Source of the DNA: G963663495 sp963663495
Lineage (GTDB): Bacteria; Bacteroidota; Rhodothermia; Rhodothermales; Bin80
Assembly: GCA_963663495.1 (NCBI GenBank)
Contig: OY760427.1
Span: 3,658,001-3,722,000 of the forward strand
Length of the DNA: 64,000 nt
Reading direction: 5' to 3'
The notes under the pieces are model-generated. The model had not been told where the DNA came from. It ran no database searches and worked only from the letters and a program-made list of their open reading frames with translations. Positions 7,909-17,000 of the stretch are shown here, piece by piece. A program made the translations under genes and the position numbers. Position 1 is the stretch's first letter. Every line of letters begins with the position of its first letter.

Positions 7909-9271
7909 CTGCCGCGTGATTTACGGTGTCGTTGCCGTGTTGCAGGCAGATTCAGGCGCGTTTCTCCTTACTGAACAGCCTATATGAGCCCTTTTTGCAC
8001 GCGCTGACACCGCGGTAGCGGATTCATGCGTACCATCTGCAGGTATGCTAACCTTCCACGCGGGTGTAACGACCTAAACGCGCCAATCCTATCATCCAAT
8101 ACCGCACGCATCGTACCACGATCGAACTCCTGTTCCGGCAGTAGGCAGTCTTATTGGCAGGACTGATCACGGTACGCGTGATTTACGGCCTCGTTGGCGC
8201 GTTTTCGGCGGTTTTGGGTGCTATTCAGTCCGGTGAACATCTGAGAACAGCCCTTTTGGGCGCTCCGATACGGCTTTGGCTGGGGCATGCGTGTCCTCCG
8301 CTCATGGCGAGTGACGCGTTACATCGTCTACAGAGGCCTTACACCGCGCCTCTATAGCGCTATTACCCCCTAATTGGCGGCCGAACCTGTCACATAGCAC
8401 GATCCAGCACCCATTATCGCACGCACCGTGGCATTGCACGACCGTATCCATCTTTCAGCATATACTATCGCTGCGGTGCTGTACGCGTTTCTACAGTAGA
8501 GCTGCTTACAGCTTCGGTGGTTTGTCCAGGATAATATTGTCCTGCTTAACGACTCCACCTCACTAATTGACCTGCACGCATGATTTACGGCCTCGTTGGC
8601 GTGTTGCAGGCAGATTCAGGCACGTTTTTCCTTACTGAACAGCCTATTTGAGCCCTTTTGCACGCATGCACACCGTGGTAGCGGCTTCAAACGTGCCATC
8701 TGCAGGCATCGTGGACAGCCACGCGTGTATGTAGCAACGTAAACCCGTCAATCCTACCAACCACGCTACGATGCACCCTCCAATTCCGCACGCATCGTAC
8801 CACGACCGAACTCATGTTCCGGCAAGCACTTATGGATCGTACGCGCTGCAATAATGCTGATGATAATTACGACACCTTCCTGGTACAGGGTAGTCTTTTC
8901 ACATTCGCCTTGGCTCCCTTGATGACTACCCCTCCGCGCACAGCCGTAGGCTCCTTATTGGCCGGATAGATCACCGTACGCGTGATCTACCGCCTCGTTG
9001 GCATGTTTTCGGCACATTTGGACCCCATTTAGCCCGCTTACCGTCTGATGAGAGCCCTTCTGGGCCCTCCGATACGGCTTTGGCGGGGACATGCGTGCCC
9101 TCCAGATACATCTCCGCCTGCTCCGCTTATCGCGAAGTGACACGTTACATCGTCTACGGAGGCCTTACACTACGCCTCTATAGCGCTGTTACCCCCTAAG
9201 TGGCAGCCGAACCCGTCACACAGCACGATCCTGCCCCCATTATCGCACGCATCGTGGTACTGTACACGCTT
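7909..9271 (-). repeat. Tandem diverged units downstream of IS256 transposase
   Basis: No gene is seen. Two long units of about 665 bases (8574-9240 and 7909-8573) align with each other, and each splits into two related parts. Common blocks include the GATTTACGGCCTCGTTGGCG, CTCCGATACGGCTTTGGC and CCTCTATAGCG stretches. In transposase orientation the units begin with traces of the transposase's last codons (for example near 8490-8530, resembling 9272-9310). They look like successive copies of an element 3' end. Short palindromes such as ATCACGGTACGCGTGAT recur. Confidence 0.6.
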
Positions 9272-10510
9272 CTACAGTAGAACTGCTTGTAGTTCCGGCA
9301 GGTGGTCTGCACAGGGTAGGATCTTCATGCTCCATGTCTCCGACTCCCTATTGGCCATGGCTGCCCATCGTTGACGTTGACTCGAATTCATCCAACGCGC
9401 GACATTCCGGCATCGTTGAGCAATCAAACTGTTCAGGTTCTCCATGATGTTATTGGTCTGCAAACTGCGTCCCAGTTCCTCCGCCACCCCCAGTCTATGG
9501 AGCGTCAAAGTCTCTTCCAACCCCTCAGACAAGCTGTTCGATGCCTTGGGATGGGACTCCTTCAACCCCTTTTTTATGCTCAGAAGCGCCTCCTTTGCCT
9601 TGTCGTAATTCGGCTCGTCGTACGCCTGCTGCAACTCCCCCCGAACCCGCACCTTTTCGTCCTCTTTCTCAATGTAACTCACCACATTCTCTCGCTTATG
9701 CCAAGTACACCGCTGTACCTGTGCCTTATCACCAAATACCGCTTTCACCGCCTTCCGGAGCCCTTTGGAACCATCTAAGATGACCAAAAGCCCCTTATCA
9801 TACCGCAGCCCGCGATCAATCAAATCCTGCAGCAGCCCTTGTACCGCCTCGGCGTTCTCTGTCGCCGTCTCCACCATCCCTACTACTATCTTCTCGCCCT
9901 TATCCGTAATCCCTACACAAATCAATACCTGCACCCCCTGAAAGTACTTGCCGTCCAGCAGCAACGCTACAAACGTGTTCTCCGCCAAGTTACGCTCCTC
10001 CTGCTCCTTCAATACCTGTGCACTGTAACTCTTGTACTTGCGACTGATTGAGGAAGCGCTCAATCCAAAACTGCCAACAAACTCCGTTGCCACCTTCTTG
10101 TAGTTCCGCTGGCTAATACCATACACAATTTTCCGGGCGATACGCTTCACCATATTCGGATTCGGCTTGTGCAACAATTTGTAGGTCTCCAGAGGACGCG
10201 CTTTACCCTTCACCCGGTCCTGTACACGCGGCACACTCACCTTTACCCGCTCATCTCCAATCATGATAGAGCCCGGTCTGCTCCCCCACCGCTCGTACCG
10301 CCCCTTGTGCTGCTTATTGTTGTCGCGCTTTCTGCGCACACCGCAGAGAGACTTTACCTCGGCTTCCATGACCGCAAGAAAAAACGCCAGTTGCATCGTG
10401 CCAAGATGCTCTACTAACAGCTTCAGGGAATCAATCCCCGTGTCTAGTATCTTCTGGAGACCCTCCGGTAGTGTGCCGGGGTTTTCTATCTGCATGACAT
10501 CTTTGGACAT
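9272..10510 (-). CDS. IS256-family (mutator-type) transposase
   Basis: A 412-residue protein with the complete mutator/IS256 DDE triad: Asp186 in LLLDGKYFQG, Asp246 in VILDGSKGL, and Glu357 in NNIMENLNS. The family's CxxH motif (QRCTWHKRENVVSY) lies between the second Asp and the Glu. The N-terminal region has WGSRPGSIMIGDERVKVSVPR-type sequence typical of the family. It lies three bases downstream of its paralogue at 10514 and would be translated from the same message. It differs at only a few positions from copy 2 (39041-40279) and appears functional. Confidence 0.93.
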   Translation of the reverse strand: MSKDVMQIENPGTLPEGLQKILDTGIDSLKLLVEHLGTMQLAFFLAVMEAEVKSLCGVRRKRDNNKQHKGRYERWGSRPGSIMIGDERVKVSVPRVQDRVKGKARPLETYKLLHKPNPNMVKRIARKIVYGISQRNYKKVATEFVGSFGLSASSISRKYKSYSAQVLKEQEERNLAENTFVALLLDGKYFQGVQVLICVGITDKGEKIVVGMVETATENAEAVQGLLQDLIDRGLRYDKGLLVILDGSKGLRKAVKAVFGDKAQVQRCTWHKRENVVSYIEKEDEKVRVRGELQQAYDEPNYDKAKEALLSIKKGLKESHPKASNSLSEGLEETLTLHRLGVAEELGRSLQTNNIMENLNSLIAQRCRNVARWMNSSQRQRWAAMANRESETWSMKILPCADHLPELQAVLL

Positions 10511-10513
10511 AGG

Positions 10514-11575
10514 TCAGTTATCGTTTGTCTGATTGATGGAAGGAAACAATGCTGATCGCATCGCTGGAAGATACGCAGCGCGGGGCAATCTTCGCATGTG
10601 TGACTCTATCTCAAGAAGCAACAACGCCAGACAAGCACGGCGTTTGTCTGGCGGCATCCACAAGCGAACATCGCGTAGTCGCCGCACCAGCTTCTTGGAG
10701 ACATGGGCCACACAACGAGTACTTCGAAGGCTCGGACTCAACTGTTCATACAGTCCTGTCCGGTGCAGTGTCAGCGTCCTATCCAGACCCCGCAAGAGCC
10801 ACCGGGCCGCAGACCGGTTACACACCAAAAGGTCCGTATGGATCTGCATCAACGCTGCATGCGCCACCTTCGGATCCGGCACGGCGAAAGCACGCGTGAT
10901 CGCCCCCCGAATGTGCCGCCCGTCCTGCTCGGACAGATAACTCACTACACGCGTGCGCTTGTGCATCTGGCAGTGTTGCTGCTGCATACCGGTACCCAAG
11001 CACTCTTGCAGTACGCCGGTCAGCGAGGTCACATCAGGAGTGATGCAGAAGAGCCCCCGATCTGCGCACAAACCGCGCTCCAACAAGCCTTGTAACAAGT
11101 GTTGCACGCGCTCCGCATCGTGCAACGGAGCCTCCACAAAGCCCAGAATGCGCCGATAACCCTCAATGGTAGCGGCCATGCACACGACTATGGGTCGCCC
11201 CCACACTTCCATGGCATCAAGCCAAAGGATTACGTGCTCTTCTTCACACAACGGGCGCGTATCAAACACCTGCCGCGCCTGCTCGCACGCCGCAGCATCA
11301 TCATCGTACCCCAATGCCAAGCCTCCCGGAGACTCCAGAGACTCCGGAGCACGGACGCTATTTTCCTCCTCGGAAGGTGCTTCTGCCAACTGCTCCCCAG
11401 TGCCGTCTGGAGCCGCATTATCCGACGGAAGCATAACATCCTCTTCCAGACTAGACGTCAACTGCTGCACACACTGGGTGAGGTGCCGCAACAAGTCAAA
11501 TTGCAGCTGCCGACCGGACGCGCCGGTATGACGCAGCCCCTGAATGAGCTGCGATAAATCATCTGATAAACTCAT
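10514..11575 (-). CDS. Catalytically degenerate IS256 transposase paralogue
   Basis: A 353-residue protein that aligns without gaps to the catalytic part of the neighbouring transposase: LWLDAMEVWGRPIVVCMAAT against LLLDGKYFQGVQVLICVGIT, and the CQMHKRTRVVSYL segment against CTWHKRENVVSYI. The first Asp is kept (Asp120). The second position is Pro180, with an Asp one residue later, and the catalytic Glu position is Ala290 in RCVAHVSKK. The first 100 residues are acidic and unrelated. It cannot be a normal DDE enzyme. A role as DNA-binding partner, regulator or inhibitor is inferred. It is the first gene of the pair and is preserved in both copies. Confidence 0.88.
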   Translation of the reverse strand: MSLSDDLSQLIQGLRHTGASGRQLQFDLLRHLTQCVQQLTSSLEEDVMLPSDNAAPDGTGEQLAEAPSEEENSVRAPESLESPGGLALGYDDDAAACEQARQVFDTRPLCEEEHVILWLDAMEVWGRPIVVCMAATIEGYRRILGFVEAPLHDAERVQHLLQGLLERGLCADRGLFCITPDVTSLTGVLQECLGTGMQQQHCQMHKRTRVVSYLSEQDGRHIRGAITRAFAVPDPKVAHAALMQIHTDLLVCNRSAARWLLRGLDRTLTLHRTGLYEQLSPSLRSTRCVAHVSKKLVRRLRDVRLWMPPDKRRACLALLLLEIESHMRRLPRAAYLPAMRSALFPSINQTNDN

Positions 11576-11673
11576 AAGTGATCATGGATCCGTATGGTGA
11601 AAAGGCTTAGGAAACCCAAGCCAACACCGAACCAATAATCACTTTTTCAGCCAACAAGGAATGGCACGCCGCC

Positions 11674-11773
11674 TCTCATGGTCGTCCCTACGCATGAACA
11701 ACGCACAATCGGTCCTGCAGGTACCGAAACAGCACTTTTAGACCCGAACAGGGTACATCATGAATATTGCAGG
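11674..11773 (+). mobile_element. IS1380 3' end fragment that truncates mutB
   Basis: It matches the last 100 bases of the IS1380 copy ending at 47310 (final bases GAATATTGCAGG). It begins with the second copy of the TCTCATGG duplication. The chromosomal mutB sequence resumes at 11774. This shows IS1380 entered mutB first and the IS256-like element later entered IS1380. Confidence 0.85.
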
Positions 11774-12261
11774 ATTACAGGGATCACCGCTCCGCTCATG
11801 GTCATTGAGACCGACACCTTGTCCAAGGGGATCTTGTCGAAGAGAACCTTCATATCCTCGACTGTATCAATCGCCACACCTGCCTTGCCTATATCGCCTG
11901 CCACTCGTGGGTGGTCGGAATCGTACCCCCGGTGGGTGGCTAGATCAAATGCCACGGAAACACCTTGCTGCCCCGCTGCGAGCGCGCGGCGGTAAAAAGC
12001 ATTGGAGGCTGCGGCAGTAGAAAAACCCGCGTACTGGCGGACGGTCCAAGGGCGCCCCGCATACATGGTCGCGTACGGCCCTCGAAGAAAAGGCGGCATC
12101 CCTGCTGCGTAGTCCAAGTGTTCTGCTTTCTCAAGGTCGGCAGTTTCGTAATAGGCCTTTATTGTTAGAGATTCAGGCGTAGTGCGGTGGCCCCTAGCCT
12201 GTTCCGGTATCGAGGAAAGGGTAGGGGAATAGTCCGGGAAGCTCGGGCGAGGATAGCTCAT
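11774..12261 (-). pseudogene. mutB: Methylmalonyl-CoA mutase large subunit, N-terminal fragment
   Basis: About 160 N-terminal residues of the roughly 710-residue large subunit remain: RPWTVRQYAGFSTAAASNAF, LAAGQQGVSVAFDLATHRGY and a final SMTMSGAVIPVI. The frame then runs into IS1380 sequence and stops. The lost part contains most of the TIM barrel and the B12-binding domain. Its ATG overlaps the mutA stop by four bases (ATGA at 12258-12261), so the two were translationally coupled. The pathway step from methylmalonyl-CoA to succinyl-CoA should be inactive unless another copy exists. Confidence 0.92.
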
Positions 12262-13853
12262 TCTTCCATGCCGATAAAACTGAGCAGGTCGTTCATTGTG
12301 GCTGGAATGTCCAGCCCTGGGTAGTAGCAGCGTGTTGCTCCTCTTGTCGGTCCATCAGGCTTGCTTGGCAGTACTGCCAGTACGGGAATGTCGGTATGGG
12401 CGCTAATCTCTGCAGTAGACGAAGTGCCTGCTATCACGATCAAATTCGTGGTAGGGCGGATCTGCTCTGGTAATGCTTCTTCCCATTGCAATCCGAGCGA
12501 TTTCAAGAGTCGGATAGCCAGTGATTTCAAGGACGGGTCAGTTCCGATCAGCGCTACACGGATCCCCAGATTCTGTAACCGGATTCGCACCGCTTCAAAG
12601 TCGCGGCCGTACCCTATAGTGGGGGTGCCATCACGGCTCCGACTATAAATGTTGACGCCGACCATCTCGGGCGACAGTACATTGACCTCTCGTCGTCGCT
12701 GTTCCGCGGCTCTACTGATCCTTGACTGTAGAGACCCGGCTAGGTATTCCTGCCACAATCCACCGCTGTCCTCTTGCTCACGAAACAATGCCCAGGCGGC
12801 ATGTCCTAACGCGTCAGTCAAATATTCAACAAAATAGGAACCGTGCATTGGATCGGCCGTCCACCCACAGCGTGCTTCGTGATCCAGAAGCAACTGCAAG
12901 TGCATGGGAAGATGCAGACTTAGCTCAGGCAAGGGAGGCACGCAAAGTGTATCAGCGCCACCCCAAATACCGCTCACGGCCTGCGTGGTGGCACGAACCA
13001 GGTTCAATTCAGGATCTAGGAGCGAATGATACAATGGCGAAGCCTCTGCAAATACATGAGGCCTTGCTCGCCGCGTGCCGTAGGCAGCGAACACCATCTC
13101 CAATAGTTTGCGCAAGGCACGTAGCTTGGCAACTTCCAGGAAAAAGTCTGTGCCCAAACCAATTCGAACAGAGACGGTTGCAGCGACTGTGTCCGCGGGC
13201 ACTCCACGCCCAGTTAGCTGCGCGAGGATTTCGCTTACCGTTCCAAGCACGGAAGCAAGTTGATCCACAACCGCCATCGGAGCAAAGACGGTGGCGTCTA
13301 TGGCAATGGTGCGGACGTTGGGGAGCGATTGATTCCCAACAAGCGAAAGTAAATCGCCGTACTGCATTTCCGCTCTGCCGGATAGCGCGATTGTCAGCGG
13401 ATCGGAAAGGATAGATCCTCCAACAGACCTGGGGTCGCGAACAGACTCTCGCATCACCTCCACGATACCGCTCACGGGGCCGGTCCAATGGACAGCCAGT
13501 CCTGCGGCTGTCAGTTGCTTAACGAACTCACGAGACTTACCGTCAAACCTCGCGCCGCGCGCTGTTTGCACATTGACTGCCATGGAGCCGTCCTGCACCA
13601 ATCCTATCAAATTCCCCGTAGACGAACCATACTCCGCCGCGTCAATCCTCTGGCATTTTTCCCATCCTGGTGTAGCATCTATTCGCTGTGCTACTGCGGA
13701 ATCAGATGCTCTGTAAAACAAGCGGAGCTTGATACCATCACGAACCCAGTGCAGGCTACCCGGATCGGATCCGATTTCCTGAATTGCGCGGATCCACGAA
13801 GCGGTCGAAACCGGAGGAAAGTGATCCCGGAGCGTAAAGGGCGTGACTGGCAT
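12258..13853 (-). CDS. mutA: Methylmalonyl-CoA mutase small subunit
   Basis: A 531-residue protein, somewhat shorter than the usual 600-640. The first two thirds form the mutase TIM barrel (GIKLRLFYRASDS near the start, LGTDFFLEVAKLRALRKLLE in the middle, HGSYFVEYLTDALGHAAW near residue 340). The C-terminal third is the Rossmann-like B12-binding-type domain (VALIGTDPSLKSLAIRLLKS), lacking the His-ligand motif as is normal for this non-catalytic subunit. It is translationally coupled to mutB through ATGA. The start at 13853 has no obvious Shine-Dalgarno sequence. The gene is intact, but its partner is destroyed. Confidence 0.93.
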   Translation of the reverse strand: MPVTPFTLRDHFPPVSTASWIRAIQEIGSDPGSLHWVRDGIKLRLFYRASDSAVAQRIDATPGWEKCQRIDAAEYGSSTGNLIGLVQDGSMAVNVQTARGARFDGKSREFVKQLTAAGLAVHWTGPVSGIVEVMRESVRDPRSVGGSILSDPLTIALSGRAEMQYGDLLSLVGNQSLPNVRTIAIDATVFAPMAVVDQLASVLGTVSEILAQLTGRGVPADTVAATVSVRIGLGTDFFLEVAKLRALRKLLEMVFAAYGTRRARPHVFAEASPLYHSLLDPELNLVRATTQAVSGIWGGADTLCVPPLPELSLHLPMHLQLLLDHEARCGWTADPMHGSYFVEYLTDALGHAAWALFREQEDSGGLWQEYLAGSLQSRISRAAEQRRREVNVLSPEMVGVNIYSRSRDGTPTIGYGRDFEAVRIRLQNLGIRVALIGTDPSLKSLAIRLLKSLGLQWEEALPEQIRPTTNLIVIAGTSSTAEISAHTDIPVLAVLPSKPDGPTRGATRCYYPGLDIPATMNDLLSFIGMEE

Positions 13854-14076
13854 CCGGGTAGCCTTAACGACCTAGGGAAATACGCATCGTATGGAATGTA
13901 CGGCATCCTGGCGGACTGAGAACCGCCGTCGTCGCTTCAGGTGATGATTGGTCCCAGAACCTTGCGGGATCGTGCGGACAGGATCTGCACTTCTCGCATG
14001 AATAGGAAGACTTGATGCCGTCGCTTATACCTATCCCTCCGACAAAGCACAGGTAGAGGGGGGTTATCTGGCCCGT

Positions 14077-17000
14077 TCACCAGCGCACGTAGCCGCTTGC
14101 AGTTACTCCGTAGTGTACCGGCTGGTACGGCGCCATGCTCTCCATTGCCATCCCGCTCATGCTGAACCCTATTCCCCTCCGGCCCTGCACTCCCGCTCCT
14201 ATTCGGTAGTCTCGGCCTCTCTCTCGCAACCCTACTCCCACATGCGGCCGCAATACACTGCGACCTCCCACCTGCGCACCATACCCCAGCTCTACATCCA
14301 TCCGTCCATCCGAACCATACACCTCCCACGGACGCTCACGCTGCCATAGCGACCCTACATGCGTACGACCGATGGCCGCACCTGCGCGCCCAAGCCCTCC
14401 AGCCCTCCATATCGCAACATCCCCGCATATCCCCACTCCCCAGCTCCTTCCTCCGCCTGTACCACCAGACGACGCGTCATCACCTCCGCTTGCAGCATAC
14501 CCAGCCGTACGCGCATACCGCCCCCTGCCTCCATTCCCAGTCCACGCTCCGCATCCCCCGCACTGTGTAGCATTGCCGCCTCCACGTACGGCTCCAACAC
14601 CTCGCCTAACACCACCGAACCCTCCAATCCCGCACGCAAACGCCGCACTCCTATCTCTCTGTCCATCCCCAGCCAGAACGCATCCGCCTCATAGCCCAAC
14701 CGCATCCCACGTGTACCAGCCAACCTGCCCGCTACCCCTGCCGCCATCAACCGCATCCCCCCTTCCTCTCCTTGCCCTGCTCCGGCCAACCCCCATACTT
14801 GGTGCTCCTGCCCTCCATATCGCACATACGGGTACCAACCCGTCATCTGCAGCGACGCCTCCCGGGCCTCGCTGCGCGATACCATCATTCCCAATAGCCA
14901 GCGACTACCCAACGTATAGTCCGCCCCCAGTGAGGCGGTCACTATTTCCATTCCTTGTACCTCTGCGCCCCGCAGCCTGCTGTACGCCCCTCTACCCCAT
15001 ACACTGACCCGCTCTCCACTCGCCTGCATCCCACATCCCGACAGCAGGTGCGATGCCCGCACGCCCTGCCCTGGATACGGCCGCGGCATGCATGTCACCA
15101 CGCCCCCCTGCAACCGCTCCGATACCGCCTCCACCACATGCTGAGCCATGCTCCTGCCCAGTAGCGCCCTCCCTTTCCTATCCGATCCACCTCCCAACAC
15201 CACCTCCGCACGAATCGCTTCGCCTTCCACCTCCACCATCAATGCAAACACCTCTCCTTTGCCCTGCGTCGATAGCAGCGGTACCCGTACCTCCTTCACT
15301 CTCTCCCCTGAACCAAACTCCAGCACACCCTCGGTCCTTTCGTAGTCCTCTCCTTCCCACGCCGTTCCGTCCATCGTTCGATACCGCACTTGCCCCACGG
15401 CTGATGTTATCACAAACACTGCCTCGCGTGCCGTCGGGGTCAGTGCTCGCACCTGCACTCCCGGTACCGTCTCATCATCCGTAATCGTGCCTGTGGCTTG
15501 CGCCTGCCCGAGTAATGCATTCCGCGGATCGGACAGCGTTACCTCCACCGTCTCATCTCCTTCCACCAGGCCATCGTCCTTGAGTGGTATCCGCACCTGT
15601 GCCTCTACGCTGCCCGGCTCAAACACCACCACGCCCTGCGTCGACTCAAAGTCCAATTCCGGCGTCGCTGTTCCTCCTGTTACCGCAAACTGCACCGACA
15701 CCACCTGGCTGCTCGAATAGTTCAGCCGCACGGCCAGAACCAATTCCTCTGCATTCTCTGCACCGGTCCCATCGTAAATGCTCACTTCCAGAGGATCATC
15801 CACTATGGTGACTATAGCCTCTCCGTCCAATAGCCGCGCATGCTCCGGCGAGCTTAGCCTTAACGTGAATGTCTCATCTTCCTCCAGAACTTCATCCTGC
15901 TGCACGGGAATAAACACCTCCCTTCTTACCTCGCCCGGAGCAAACACCAACGTACCCATGGCACGGGTGTAGTCCTCTCCCACCGTGGCCGTGCCATCAT
16001 GCGTCGAATAGGCTACCCCCACACGTACCGCGCTCGCACCATCAAGCGTCACCGCTACCTTTGCTCGCCCTCTATCCTCCGATACCGTCACATCCTCTAC
16101 CGATAACCCTGGCATAGAATCGTTGTCCAATATCGTTACTACGATCCGCCCACCATCACCCAGCTGTACCACAAACGCCTCCCTACCTTCATGCTCCCTA
16201 TCGTCAACCGTAGGAACCTCAATAACAGCTTCCATATCCCCCGCTCCTATCGTGATCGCTCCCGCTACCTCTGTCTGGTAGTCCTTCCCCCCTGTAGCCG
16301 TAACATCCTCCGTGCTGTAGGACGCGGTCACGGGCTGGCTGCTTGCATTACTCAACCTCACATGCACCTTCGCCACACCGCCTTCTCTTACATACACCAC
16401 AGGAACCGTGCGGAAGGTCGGTGCCAGGTCGTTGTCCTGAATAGTGACCGTGCCTACGCTATTGCCTAATTCCGCACCCTCCTCATTGTCAAGTACCAGC
16501 CTGAACGACTCCTCTTGCTCGTGTACCCGGTCGTCCACTATAGGTACATCTATCCACTGCGCCAAGTCTCCCCCCGGTGCAAAGGTGAGGGTGTTGCTCG
16601 TATGCTCGTAATCCGCTCCCTCTGTCGCCGTACCGCTCCGTGTAGTGTAGTTAACATGGACTTCTGCATCGCTCTCCCTGTTCAGCCGCACTTCAATACG
16701 CGCAGGGCCTGCCCCTTCTGTCACCCACACCTCCTGGCTTTGCAGATCCACGCGATGCGGGGACTCCTTATCCGTGACGACTATCTGAACTTCTGCAGAC
16801 TCCCCATTGTATCCACCGCCGCTCGCTTCCAGACGTGCTACCCCCGATTCCTCACTAGCGTCTTCATCGTCCGATGCCGTTACCATAACCGGCTGCGGAG
16901 ATTCCCAGGTCGAGGGACTGAATGTCAGGCTCCTCGGACTGACGGACACCTTGTCCAGGAGCGTGGATGCCTCCGTGACCGATACCCTCACTTCGCCCGA

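Larger units (their letters stand above)
7757..11673 (-). mobile_element. Two-gene IS256-like element, copy 1 (3917 bp)
   Basis: Ends are inverted repeats: GGCGGCGTGCCATTCCTTG at 7757 and its reverse complement ending at 11673, extending through TTGGCTGAAAA. It is flanked by the 8-bp duplication TCTCATGG, as expected for the IS256 family. On the minus strand it encodes two paralogous mutator-type proteins three bases apart, followed by about 1.5 kb of repetitive noncoding DNA. It lies inside an IS1380 tail. Copy 2 at 37878 is in opposite orientation and lacks its last 230 bases or so. Confidence 0.92.
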
